DNA from: Ferrovum sp.
GTDB taxonomy: Bacteria > Pseudomonadota > Gammaproteobacteria > Burkholderiales > Ferrovaceae
DNA: 64,000 bases
Direction: 5' to 3'
Assembly (NCBI GenBank): GCA_019456405.1
Contig: WJXM01000020.1
Coordinates: forward strand, 1-64,000
Below the pieces are notes generated by a model. The model searched no databases, was not told the DNA's origin, and saw nothing but the letters and a program-made list of their open reading frames with translations. Position 1 is the stretch's first letter, and every line of letters begins with the position of its first letter. Of the stretch, positions 34,909 through 43,850 are shown in pieces. Made by a program: the position numbers and the translations under genes.

Positions 34909-35865
34909 TCAAAAGGACGATTCCATGACCAAGGAATTCAGCGTATCCACCCGAGTTTCCAGAAGCCGTGAAATTCGGTCTCGAACCCCATAAGAAATCA
35001 CAACCCTCTGACCTTTGGTGGCGATCCCAGCACAAAACTCCACTCCCTTCACTTCGAACTGAAAAGCCTCTGAGCGTTGCAGCAAATTAAAACTCTCGTC
35101 GAAACGCAACAGATAGTGGTCAAACAGAACTTTCTTGAGTTGATAGTCTGAATCGCGGGTGACGTGCTTCATCAGCAGTTTTTTAAGAATGGGGGCTTTT
35201 CTGCGGTGATGCGTCACGGCAATCCAGCCGGCTCCCCAAGGAATAACTTGGGAAGACCCTGACACAATGGAGCCTCGAATCGGCGCAATCCGGGACTTGG
35301 GGTCCACCCCCAACTTTTCCGCCGCCGGACGAAGTTCACCTCCTGAATAAACGTAAACCTCCAGGGGCTGAGTCGAGTAGAACAAGTAGAGTTCATCCTC
35401 CCGAACGCAGGGCATCCAGTTTTTTTCTCGGTTATGGGAATGCGGTGAGGGAAGTACCACCGGGTCTACCCATTCACCCTCTCTGATCCTTGCCAGGATC
35501 ATGGTGTTATAAAAACTTTCGTTGTCCCGCCGAAATCCACTGAACAGGCCCCATAATTCTCCCTTCCAAAGAAAGAGACGTCCATCTTCCAGACCATTCC
35601 TGGCAGAGGGACAAGTTTGCCGGATTTTTCGGTCATCCAGTTTATGGGTGGATTTCAGCGTAAAATCATCCGCATAGTGAAGCAACCAGTTTTCACTGCT
35701 CAGGCATTCCTCTTGAGTTCCATGATAAGGTAGGGGATCAAGGGCTCGCACCAGCACCCACCAACCCTCCTCCCCAGCCACAACGGAAGGATTACAAAAA
35801 GCCAGGGATGTTGGAAGATGAATCTCCTGCATCCTCATCATGTTTGGATACTCAATCAGTTTCAT
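34909..35865 (-). CDS. GH130-like five-bladed beta-propeller protein (putative glycoside phosphorylase/hydrolase)
   Basis: A 318-aa protein I place by pattern: SLAFCNPSVV, GLEDGRLFLWKGELWGLFSG, EKNWMPCVREDELYLFYSTQP, RGSIVSGSSQVIPWGAGWIAVTHH and GVEFCAGIATKGQRVVISYGVRD follow the repeating blades of GH130/GH43-type propellers, with the E-D-x-R, E-K-N-W and E-F-x-x-G pieces of GH130. No signal peptide is seen, so it is probably cytosolic. It overlaps the O-antigen ligase gene by 4 bp and lies among LPS glycosyltransferases, so it may trim or recycle an oligosaccharide, or act as a glycosyltransferase-like modifier. Function is unproven. Confidence 0.62.
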   Translation of the reverse strand: MKLIEYPNMMRMQEIHLPTSLAFCNPSVVAGEEGWWVLVRALDPLPYHGTQEECLSSENWLLHYADDFTLKSTHKLDDRKIRQTCPSARNGLEDGRLFLWKGELWGLFSGFRRDNESFYNTMILARIREGEWVDPVVLPSPHSHNREKNWMPCVREDELYLFYSTQPLEVYVYSGGELRPAAEKLGVDPKSRIAPIRGSIVSGSSQVIPWGAGWIAVTHHRRKAPILKKLLMKHVTRDSDYQLKKVLFDHYLLRFDESFNLLQRSEAFQFEVKGVEFCAGIATKGQRVVISYGVRDRISRLLETRVDTLNSLVMESSF

Positions 35866-37148
35866 AGCGAAATCAATAGACCTCCTAACAAAACGATGCT
35901 GTACCCCTCTGTGAAATCAACTAAAAATGAATTATAAAGACAGCCAAAAGCAAAGAGGATCCCAACGCCACGCAATACTTGTCCGGATAGTCCGGGTTGG
36001 CGGCCGGCGCGCAGATAAAATATGAAGAAAGCCAAGATAGCCAGCAAACCAGGTATGCCAAACTGAACGGCCCACATCAGGTACTCATCATGAAAATTGG
36101 CAGTCGCCAATCGGTTGACCGGGGTGGTCTCATTTTTGGCCAATTCTTGGGTTAAGGTCAGAACCGATCCGGTTCCCGACCCCAGCCAGGGATGCTTCAG
36201 AAATAAAAGAACCCCTTTATGCCAGAACTCCACCCGCTCCCCTTGCGACGTATCTGCGCCAGTTTGATGGGATTGCCGGACCTCCTGAAGCACGGTTCCC
36301 AGCATCGTTGAAGGGTTCATCAGACTCCACAGGGTACTGCCCAGCACAATCCCGATGATGAGCATCAGCACCCAACGCTCTTGAAACTTTGCTCTTTGTC
36401 CAAAATGAGAATGGCTATTGAAGACCAACCGCTCCGGCCTCACAGCCTTCCTGTCTCGTGTAAACCACCATTCACCCAACAACCACAGGGCAATCACGGG
36501 AAGCATCGCCTTACCGGTTCTCCCCACCATCACGAAAGCCACATTACCGGCAGCAAGCAGAGCCATTCCCCAATATAAAAACCGTCTCTTTCCTCTTGCT
36601 TGCCAACCCAAAGCACTGGCAATGACGACCAGGATGCAAAACAACAAACCCTGGGTAATGTGCTGGCGAAAAACCGCATCCCCTGGACTAGGCATACCGG
36701 CCACATAGATCGGGTCACTGATATGCGTCAACCTCAGGTACTCAGTCCATGACAGGAATACATTGATCAGCAATGCCCCACACAATACGTTCAGTCCTCG
36801 AACCCGGTCTTTTTCTTCCTGGAAAAAAGGTATCAACAAGGGAATGAATAAGAGTTTATGGTAACGATTGAGTACATTGAGAGCCTCATGATGAGGTCCC
36901 AAGGAGTGCACTGTCCCCAACCCGACGATCACGAGCATGGTCAATGCCGTCAGTGACATGGGGTGTCGCAATAACTGTGGAACCGCCCGCCACCATTCCC
37001 TGGAAAGAAGAGCCATCAACAGGACGAGGTAGCCAAAAAAATTGACTCCACCCACCGCGAAGGGAAGAGATGCCAGCATTCCATAGACACACCAGCGAAT
37101 GGGTGAAGCGAAAGAAAATCGTTTCACTCTGAATACCCCGAGACACAT
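35862..37148 (-). CDS. O-antigen ligase/polymerase family membrane protein (WaaL/Wzy type)
   Basis: A 428-aa integral membrane protein with about ten to twelve hydrophobic helices. The large periplasmic loop near the C terminus contains RVEFWHKGVLLFLKHPWLGSGTGSV and NFHDEYLMWAVQFGIPGLLAIL, the pattern of the Wzy_C O-antigen ligase domain (H-N/D-E-Y-L). ATG 37148 is chosen because AAGG lies six bases before it and it follows the GT4 stop; the open frame extends to 37346 inside that gene. It should join O-antigen or another glycan to lipid A-core. Confidence 0.85.
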   Translation of the reverse strand: MCLGVFRVKRFSFASPIRWCVYGMLASLPFAVGGVNFFGYLVLLMALLSREWWRAVPQLLRHPMSLTALTMLVIVGLGTVHSLGPHHEALNVLNRYHKLLFIPLLIPFFQEEKDRVRGLNVLCGALLINVFLSWTEYLRLTHISDPIYVAGMPSPGDAVFRQHITQGLLFCILVVIASALGWQARGKRRFLYWGMALLAAGNVAFVMVGRTGKAMLPVIALWLLGEWWFTRDRKAVRPERLVFNSHSHFGQRAKFQERWVLMLIIGIVLGSTLWSLMNPSTMLGTVLQEVRQSHQTGADTSQGERVEFWHKGVLLFLKHPWLGSGTGSVLTLTQELAKNETTPVNRLATANFHDEYLMWAVQFGIPGLLAILAFFIFYLRAGRQPGLSGQVLRGVGILFAFGCLYNSFLVDFTEGYSIVLLGGLLISL

Positions 37149-37170
37149 GAGAAACCTTCTTGACGAAACA

Positions 37171-38475
37171 TCATGCCATTCCCCCCGTTTCAGCATTTCT
37201 TTGCAGGATAACGTCGACTGCCTGGCGGGTTCCCAAAGGGGGTAGGGCGGAACGAGGCATCCTGTCCTGTACCCAGTCCCGCTGCAAACGGCACAGTAAT
37301 GCTTCCAAAGCACCACTCCGATCCACCTCGATGGCATAGCCCCCATGCTTTTCGATCAAATCCATCAACTGGGGGTTCAGATGGACGAGGCCGATCACCG
37401 GGCGGCCTGCCCATAGGTAATCATAAAATTTGGAAGGGATATACTCGGCACAATCGGCCGTATGACCATGGATCAGCAATAGCCCATCCATCCGGTGCAT
37501 TTCCTGCTGAATACGTTCCCGACCGGATAGCCCCGAGATGGGATCACGTTCCAGGCGCCCGTGTTCGAAGAAATATTTTTGCATTTCCAACCGCTGAATG
37601 GCCTCTCGACCTGCCCCATCGATGCTTCCTCCATAGCAATGAATCTCCATGTCCCCTGCCTGTTCCGGGCAGGATTGGGCAAAATGCGCAAAGGCTTCCA
37701 CAAAAGGACGCAACGTACGCACCTCCGAGAGAGAACCAAAGTGCCCCAAACGCAAATGGGAGCCTTTTTGATAGGGTGCCTTGACCTGGGGGGGTTCCGC
37801 CCCTGGCAATATCGCAAAACCGCGCTTGCCCAATTGCGGATGACGTTTCAATGCACTGGACAGAGCCTGCTCGGTAAACCACCAAGCCATATCCGCCTCA
37901 GTGCAGATCATCCCTTCCAGACGAGCCCAAAACTTGAGATTTCGGGTGGCCGGGGTCGTTCCTGGAAAAACCATGGGATCATGGACCTCGGCAATCCAGC
38001 GAACTTTTGTCAATTTTTTCAACCAGTATCCCGCCCAATGGGCCGAATAGGCCCCACCTGTGGAATAGATGAGTTCTGGTTGATAGCGCCGAATCATTTT
38101 CCATCCCCGATAAATGGCTGCCGGAGTCCAGGACCACTGACTTTGCAGCCCCATGACCAATCGTTCCAGGATGATGAATGGGGCCAAAAGCAACGAAGTC
38201 ACCCCTGTGACCACGCGATAACGCCAATCTCGTCCCCATTTCAAAGCCAGTGAGTGACGCAGGTCAAAACGAAACCCGGAAGGCCCCCAGGGAAGTAATT
38301 GTTCATGGATGAAACGCGAATCCCTGACTCCGGTCACCGCGCTGAGTACGATAGGTTCAATGCCTACCTCCCTGAGGTGAGGAATCTTGTCCGTGATGGT
38401 CAGACTGGCTGCCCTTCCATCCATGTTGAACCCGTGGGAGAGAATCAACCAGCGGCGTGTCGGTGGTATCGTCAT
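37171..38475 (-). CDS. Glycosyltransferase family 4-like protein
   Basis: A 434-aa GT-B glycosyltransferase. N-terminal domain: WLILSHGFNMDGRAASLTITDKIPHL; middle: ELIYSTGGAYSAHWAGYWL and WIAEVHDPMVFPG; C-terminal domain: LRLGHFGSLSEVRTLRPFVEAF, GLLLIHGHTADCAEYIPSKFYDYLWAGRPVIGLVH, which includes the EYIPSK donor-site motif. It is translated just before the O-antigen ligase (22 bp apart), pointing to LPS or exopolysaccharide synthesis. The sugar specificity is unknown. Confidence 0.83.
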   Translation of the reverse strand: MTIPPTRRWLILSHGFNMDGRAASLTITDKIPHLREVGIEPIVLSAVTGVRDSRFIHEQLLPWGPSGFRFDLRHSLALKWGRDWRYRVVTGVTSLLLAPFIILERLVMGLQSQWSWTPAAIYRGWKMIRRYQPELIYSTGGAYSAHWAGYWLKKLTKVRWIAEVHDPMVFPGTTPATRNLKFWARLEGMICTEADMAWWFTEQALSSALKRHPQLGKRGFAILPGAEPPQVKAPYQKGSHLRLGHFGSLSEVRTLRPFVEAFAHFAQSCPEQAGDMEIHCYGGSIDGAGREAIQRLEMQKYFFEHGRLERDPISGLSGRERIQQEMHRMDGLLLIHGHTADCAEYIPSKFYDYLWAGRPVIGLVHLNPQLMDLIEKHGGYAIEVDRSGALEALLCRLQRDWVQDRMPRSALPPLGTRQAVDVILQRNAETGGMA

Positions 38476-38520
38476 GCCTTATCAAGGGGGAAGAAGGGTT
38501 GTGCCGAAGGAAAAGTCACC

Positions 38521-39837
38521 CTATCCCTTCTCGCTGTCGTTGCGGTAAAGAACACCATGAATTCCCAGTTGTTTCAATTTTCGGTAAAGATGCGTCCGTT
38601 CCAGCCCAACCCGTTCAGCGACCCGAGAGATATTGCCTCTAGCATCTCTGAGATGGAATTCAAAATAGCCCTTCTCAAACTCGTCCCGTGCCTCACGCAG
38701 GGGTTTCTCGTACAAGGCTACCAAATCCCGAATCAATCCGGCGCGTTGAATTTCATCGACCGTATCGGGTTCTTCGCCGGGCTCACCTTCATAATCCGTG
38801 ATAAATCGCTGGGCATCCTCAAAGGTGATTTCAAACCCGGAAGCCGTCAATGCCAGAGTCCGTACTGCGCTGGCCAGCATGGGCAAATTACCTGGCCAGC
38901 GTTGCTGGCGCAGGAGGTTGAGCGCCCCGCTGGTCAGGGTTCGAACAGGGATTTCACCGGATTCGATCATGCGATTGAGAAAAGTGAGTGCGATTTCCGG
39001 AATGTCTTCCGCATGTTCACGCAAAGCAGGAACAACCAGGGATACTCCACCCATCTGGGCCAAAAATGCGGCAGCCAGGTGCCCATTGCGAATCAATTCT
39101 CCCAAGGGATGAATACTGCCACAAATCAAGCGCAGGTGATAGCGTGACAACTTGGATATCAACTGCATCAAGCCTTGCTGCTCTGCGGCTTTCAAGTGCG
39201 CCAACTCGGCAATGAAGATGATCCCCCCCTGGTAATCCTGCAGGGGCTGAAAAGGATTTTCCTCCAGCCAATGCATATCCTCGGGGGCATACCAGAGCGC
39301 ATTGGGTTTGAGTAGGTGACGGGCGATCAATTCGATACCGCACCCCGGCTCCCCCATCAAAAAGAGCGGTACCGCCTGGGAAGCAATTTGATCGAGACGT
39401 TGCCGTAACTCGTTCATCACGGCAGAACGACCCAGTTGATGACTGGATAAAGTCTGTTGACGTACCTCTTTTCCGGCCTGCATGGCACGAACCACGGTAG
39501 ACAGGAGTTTAGGCAGGGCGATGGGTTTCTCCAAAAAACCGTAGGCTCCCATCCGGGTTGCCTCCACGGCCATATCCACTGTCGCATGTCCCGACATCAT
39601 CACCACCGGCATGGTCAATTGTCCCGTGCTGGCCCATTCACGCAACAATGTCACCCCATCTTCCAGGGGCATCCAGATATCGAGCAACACCATATCAGGA
39701 CGCTGGCGCTGCCGAAGTTCGCGGGCTTCGCTGGCAGTCGCCGCCAACTGTACTTCATAGCCCTCATCCCGCAAAATTTCCGAGAGTAATTCCCGAATGC
39801 CAATTTCATCGTCTACGATCAAGATCAAATTGCTCAT
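38521..39837 (-). CDS. ntrX: NtrX-type response regulator with degenerate AAA+ domain
   Basis: A 438-aa regulator paired with the NtrY-like kinase (ATGA overlap). The receiver (1-120) is intact with phosphoacceptor Asp53 (MVLLDIWMP) and Lys104. The central region aligns to a sigma-54 AAA+ domain but is broken: Walker A is GEPGCGIE (162-169) without the invariant Lys, Walker B is GGIIFIAELAHL (204-215) with Ala for Asp, and no GAFTGA loop is found. The C terminus is a Fis-type HTH (ARGNISRVAERVGLERTHLYRKLKQLGI). It probably does not hydrolyse ATP or activate sigma-54 and may work as a simple DNA-binding regulator. Confidence 0.9.
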   Translation of the reverse strand: MSNLILIVDDEIGIRELLSEILRDEGYEVQLAATASEARELRQRQRPDMVLLDIWMPLEDGVTLLREWASTGQLTMPVVMMSGHATVDMAVEATRMGAYGFLEKPIALPKLLSTVVRAMQAGKEVRQQTLSSHQLGRSAVMNELRQRLDQIASQAVPLFLMGEPGCGIELIARHLLKPNALWYAPEDMHWLEENPFQPLQDYQGGIIFIAELAHLKAAEQQGLMQLISKLSRYHLRLICGSIHPLGELIRNGHLAAAFLAQMGGVSLVVPALREHAEDIPEIALTFLNRMIESGEIPVRTLTSGALNLLRQQRWPGNLPMLASAVRTLALTASGFEITFEDAQRFITDYEGEPGEEPDTVDEIQRAGLIRDLVALYEKPLREARDEFEKGYFEFHLRDARGNISRVAERVGLERTHLYRKLKQLGIHGVLYRNDSEKG

Positions 39838-42011
39838 CCCCGATTCCCCTTTCCCTTAGGCAACCTGATCTCGATGGTTGCCCCTCCCGCAACACTGTTG
39901 AAAGCTCGAATATGGCCATGATGCTCTTCCACAATCTTCTTGACGATGGGCAATCCCAAGCCAGTCCCCTTGGATTTGGTCGTGATATAAGGTTCAAACA
40001 CCCGGGCGATCACTTGCTCGGAAAATCCTTGTCCATTGTCCGATATGCTCAGTTTGGCCCATTCCTCTTCCTGACCGGTGATCACCTGCACTCTGAAGTC
40101 ATTTTGATCCCGTCCTTCATCCAGCGCATTCTGCAACAAGTTATGGATGACCTGTCGTAATCGTATGGTATCTCCCTGAATTTTCGGAAGGTCTGGATCC
40201 AGTTGGAGGATGATATGCTCTCCTGCATTCTCATACAATACCAACACCTCCCTAATCAACTCGTTGAGAGAAAAACTCTCCTCCACCAGACGCGAAACTT
40301 TGGCGTATTCACTAAAATCATTGACCATGTTTTTGAGAGCGTCTACCTGATTGATGATGGTGCGGGTAGAGCGTTTCAACAAATTGGCATCTCCTTCACT
40401 CAGACGATCCTGCAAACGGTGCTCCAGTCGCTCCGCAGCCAGTTGAATGGGAGTCAAAGGATTTTTTATTTCGTGGGCCAGACGGCGCGCCACTTCTCCC
40501 CAAGCCGCGTAACGTTGGGCTTGAACCATCTGAGTGATGTCGTCAAATACCAGGACCCAATCGCCTCCCAAACCTTCTGGCAAACGGGATCCCTTGAAAT
40601 GAAGTTTGCGGTGTCCCTGTTCGCCATCATACTCGGCATCCCCTTCCCATCCCTGGGCAAAGGAATTGGAAAAATTCTTTTCCAGAAAGTCGATGATGGG
40701 CAGTAGCGCGGGCGTTCGGTAGCCCCATTCAGTTAAAGTGATACCCTCCAATCCGGACAATCCCAACATCTGCTGGGCACTGAAATTGGCACTTTTGAGA
40801 TGTAGGTTGAGATCCAGCACCAGCACGCCCGCAGAGAGGTTCGAGAGGATGCTTTCCTGGTAGATCTTGGCCTCGGTCAACCCCTGCTGATAGCGCTGTC
40901 TGGCCTGTGACGCCTCCCGTAACTGGTGGGTCATGGTATTGAAGGATGCCGTCAATACTCCCAGTTCATCGTTGCTGCTGACCGGGGTCATGATGCTGAA
41001 ATCCCCCGCACCCACCGCCCGTGTGCTGGCTGCCAGTGCATTGAGAGGTGCCCCAAACCGTTCGGAAACCACAAAAGCCAGGACGATGGCTGTCAATAGG
41101 GTCAACAGCAAGACCAGAGAAAGATTCAGTCGGTACAAGTTTTTCAAACCATGGCGCGCCAATAGAAGTTCCTGATACCCTCGCCAGGCAGCTTCCACCT
41201 GATCTGCATTGCTCGCCAACTCTTTGGAAACGGGTTGCAGTAATTGCAACACCCTGAAATCTTCAGTAAAGGAAATCCGGTTGACCGGGACCAATACACG
41301 CAGATAAACCCCCTTGCCGGGTAAGTTCTCCACCATTCGATAAGGGCGCTGTGCACGAATCTGATGGCTGATGTTCCCTGTCAGGGTCAACCCCTCAGGA
41401 ATCAAGGCATCATTGCGAGCGCTGGAAAAGGCCAGTACTGTCCCATTTTTCGAGAGCAAGGTGGCCTCCTGGACACCAAATTGCTCGCGCAACTGCTGCA
41501 GGAGAGAAAATTCATCCAAGGCCGTCGCGTCGGCCAGCACCGAGGACATCGTCGTCGCTTTGTGGACCAGATCATCCAGAAGGCTGTCGAAGGCCGTGCG
41601 TCCCAAACCCAAACCGGCCGTCAATGCTTTATCCACATTCACATCAAACCAGGATTCAATACTGCTCGACAGAAAACGGACGGATACGCCATAAACCAAC
41701 GTTCCGGGCAGTACGGCCATGCCCACCAACAACAATACCAGTTTGAAAGTCAGTTTCGAGCCGAAGACCTGTTGCCGCCACTTGCGATAGAGCATGACCA
41801 ATTGATAGGCAATCAGCCCCATCAACAGCAAGGCCACGGTGGCGCCCCCCATGAGCAGCCTGGGGTAATCTGCCGCAAACAGGGTGGTATTCGCAGTTGC
41901 TACGGACAGAATGACCAGAAAGGTTGTCGCCCCACCAAAGATCGGCAGTAGAAACCACAGAGAACGCATTCCCAGAAGGGCAGGGATCCGCTTCAAGGGG
42001 TGAACATCCAT
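39834..42011 (-). CDS. ntrY: NtrY-like membrane sensor histidine kinase
   Basis: A 725-aa kinase. The N terminus has three to four membrane segments, then a periplasmic region, another membrane segment (LNLSLVLLLTLLTAIVLAFVV), a HAMP domain (FGAPLNALAASTRAVGAGDF), a PAS domain (about 390-500), the phosphoacceptor H box VARRLAHEIKNPLTPIQLAAERL and an ATPase domain with QVIHNLLQNALDE, ISDNGQGF and GTGLGLPIVKKIVEEHHGH. This is the standard NtrY layout. Overlaps DUF4390 by 19 bp and ntrX by 4 bp. NtrY/NtrX respond to redox, oxygen or nitrogen state in other proteobacteria. Confidence 0.92.
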   Translation of the reverse strand: MDVHPLKRIPALLGMRSLWFLLPIFGGATTFLVILSVATANTTLFAADYPRLLMGGATVALLLMGLIAYQLVMLYRKWRQQVFGSKLTFKLVLLLVGMAVLPGTLVYGVSVRFLSSSIESWFDVNVDKALTAGLGLGRTAFDSLLDDLVHKATTMSSVLADATALDEFSLLQQLREQFGVQEATLLSKNGTVLAFSSARNDALIPEGLTLTGNISHQIRAQRPYRMVENLPGKGVYLRVLVPVNRISFTEDFRVLQLLQPVSKELASNADQVEAAWRGYQELLLARHGLKNLYRLNLSLVLLLTLLTAIVLAFVVSERFGAPLNALAASTRAVGAGDFSIMTPVSSNDELGVLTASFNTMTHQLREASQARQRYQQGLTEAKIYQESILSNLSAGVLVLDLNLHLKSANFSAQQMLGLSGLEGITLTEWGYRTPALLPIIDFLEKNFSNSFAQGWEGDAEYDGEQGHRKLHFKGSRLPEGLGGDWVLVFDDITQMVQAQRYAAWGEVARRLAHEIKNPLTPIQLAAERLEHRLQDRLSEGDANLLKRSTRTIINQVDALKNMVNDFSEYAKVSRLVEESFSLNELIREVLVLYENAGEHIILQLDPDLPKIQGDTIRLRQVIHNLLQNALDEGRDQNDFRVQVITGQEEEWAKLSISDNGQGFSEQVIARVFEPYITTKSKGTGLGLPIVKKIVEEHHGHIRAFNSVAGGATIEIRLPKGKGNRG

Positions 42012-42550
42012 TCACGGTGCGGTGAGGTCAAGGTCCAATCGCCGGAATATAATGCATCCAATTGAAAAGGTTTAGGCAAATGCGAAGTATCCAGTTCGAT
42101 GTGAAGTCGTGCCTGATACTGTTCTCCTTTGCCAAGTGACATCTGGCTGGGCACGGGAACGGCCTTGACGGTTTCCAGAGCTTGCAGAGCCTCGTCCAAC
42201 GAGGAAAAATTCAGGTAGAGACCGCCGATGGAATAACGATACACTCGGGTCAACGGGTTGTAACTCAAACGCCGTTCCTGGTGCCAAGTCAGTACCTGAC
42301 GGTTGAACCAGTACCAACGGGGCTGGATCAGACTGAAATCGATGCTGAAGGTCAGAGGAATCCCTCTTTCCACGGCTTCTTTCAGAGACGCAGTCAAATT
42401 GACCGTAAAGGTTGTCGTCAAGGAGACGTTTGCCAAATCGATCCACTGCACCTCTGTATTCTGGATATCGATACCTTCGGCGTGGGCCAAAAAAACCCAT
42501 AGAAGCGAAGAAAATGCTAAAAACCGCCTAAAACTTCTGTAGAACAGCAT
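41993..42550 (-). CDS. DUF4390 exported protein
   Basis: A 185-aa protein with a signal peptide (MLFYRSFRRFLAFSSLLWVFLAHAEG). The mature part has EVQWIDLANVSLTTTFTVNLTASLKEAVERGIPLTFSIDF and WYWFNRQVLTWHQERRLSYNPLTRVYRYSIGGLYLNFSSLDEAL, the signature of DUF4390. The family nearly always sits between rsmB and ntrY in betaproteobacteria, as here. Start chosen at ATG 42550 for the signal peptide; other ATGs lie 12-42 bases upstream inside the rsmB end. Function unknown; the link with ntrY suggests a periplasmic sensory or envelope role. Confidence 0.85.
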   Translation of the reverse strand: MLFYRSFRRFLAFSSLLWVFLAHAEGIDIQNTEVQWIDLANVSLTTTFTVNLTASLKEAVERGIPLTFSIDFSLIQPRWYWFNRQVLTWHQERRLSYNPLTRVYRYSIGGLYLNFSSLDEALQALETVKAVPVPSQMSLGKGEQYQARLHIELDTSHLPKPFQLDALYSGDWTLTSPHREWMFTP

Positions 42551-43850
42551 AGAAAAAACCATCATGAATGTCGTCTGGCAGCAGTTGTCCATTTTCCCAG
42601 CGAGGGACGGACCCAGATTCGCCTATTTTGCACATCACCTCGTTATTTTGTCTCACAGTCCCTTCCTTGACCCCTTCCGCCCCCTCGAGAAAACGCTGAA
42701 TCACTGCTCCATTTTCTTCCCGGAACAGGGAACAGGTGACATAGAGCAGGCGCCCTCCTTTTTTCAGGGTGGGCCACAATTGGGTCAACAAATTCAACTG
42801 ACGTTGGGCCAACGCAGAGATGTCTTCTTCGCGTCGCAACCATTTGATGTCCGGATGGCGTCTGACGACCCCCGAACCACTGCAGGGAGCATCGAGCAAA
42901 ATGCGGTCGAAAAGTTGTCCATCCCACCACAGATCGGTTCGGGTCGCATCTGCGCACCGGACGTCGGCCGTCAGGTGCAGACGTTGTAAGTCAGCCTGCA
43001 TTTTTTTGACACGACCCGGTTCGATATCCAGGGCCAATAAACCACTCAATCCATTTCCTCTTTCCAGCATATGGGCCGTCTTGCCCCCAGGTGCCGCACA
43101 GGCATCCAGTACCCGTTGTCCGGAGTGCAGCCCCATGAGATGTGCTGCCCATTGTGCTCCGGCATCCTGAACGGAAACCGCCCCCTGTTCGAACCCCGGT
43201 AATTGGGTCACGGCTTGCGGGGCTTCGAGAACCAACCCTTCCTGACCGATGGGTTGAGAAGCCATGCCAACTCCCTGCAAACGCGCCTGATATTGGGCAA
43301 CACTGTTGAATCGACGATTGACCCGCAGCGTCATAGGAGGACGCTGTTGTGCTTGCTGCAATAAGGTTTCCCAATGCGCCGGGTGATCCAACTGCAGGCG
43401 TGTAATCCACCAGTCAGGATGAGAATAGCGGCCTTCCAGCGATTCATGGGCTTCTGCCATCAATACGTCCTTCTGGCGCAACAGATTCCTCAGTACCCCA
43501 TTGACAAAGCCCCGTGCCGCTGTCAAACCCAATACCCCTGCCGTTTCAACCGCATGACTGACCACCGCATGGGGTGCCGTGCGCGTATGCAGCAATTGAT
43601 AGGCTGCCACCATCAGCAACAAGCGCGCTGTCTCCTCCGGTTCCCCCCTTTGAAACAAGGGGGCCAGCATCAACTCCAGTTCCGTCTTGAAACGCAAGAC
43701 CCCGTAGGCGCAGTCTTGCAACGATGCCCGCTGGTGGTCCGTCAATACCCCTTTGGCAACTTTGCGCGCCTCGGTCAAGGCATGATCGAGATTCTTCCCG
43801 GCCAGTACCTGACTCAAGGCAAAAATGGAAAGTCGTTGAATTTCAATCAT
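42528..43850 (-). CDS. rsmB: RsmB, 16S rRNA (cytosine(967)-C(5))-methyltransferase
   Basis: A 440-aa enzyme with an N-terminal NusB-like RNA-binding domain (RLSIFALSQVLAGKNLDHAL ... LLMVAAYQLLHTRTAPHAVVSHAVE) and a SAM methyltransferase domain: VLDACAAPGGKTAHMLE, DRILLDAPCSGSGVVRRHPDIK and the second Cys loop YVTCSLFREENGAVI. Overlaps fmt by 4 bp (ATGA). Normal length. Confidence 0.96.
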   Translation of the reverse strand: MIEIQRLSIFALSQVLAGKNLDHALTEARKVAKGVLTDHQRASLQDCAYGVLRFKTELELMLAPLFQRGEPEETARLLLMVAAYQLLHTRTAPHAVVSHAVETAGVLGLTAARGFVNGVLRNLLRQKDVLMAEAHESLEGRYSHPDWWITRLQLDHPAHWETLLQQAQQRPPMTLRVNRRFNSVAQYQARLQGVGMASQPIGQEGLVLEAPQAVTQLPGFEQGAVSVQDAGAQWAAHLMGLHSGQRVLDACAAPGGKTAHMLERGNGLSGLLALDIEPGRVKKMQADLQRLHLTADVRCADATRTDLWWDGQLFDRILLDAPCSGSGVVRRHPDIKWLRREEDISALAQRQLNLLTQLWPTLKKGGRLLYVTCSLFREENGAVIQRFLEGAEGVKEGTVRQNNEVMCKIGESGSVPRWENGQLLPDDIHDGFFYAVLQKF

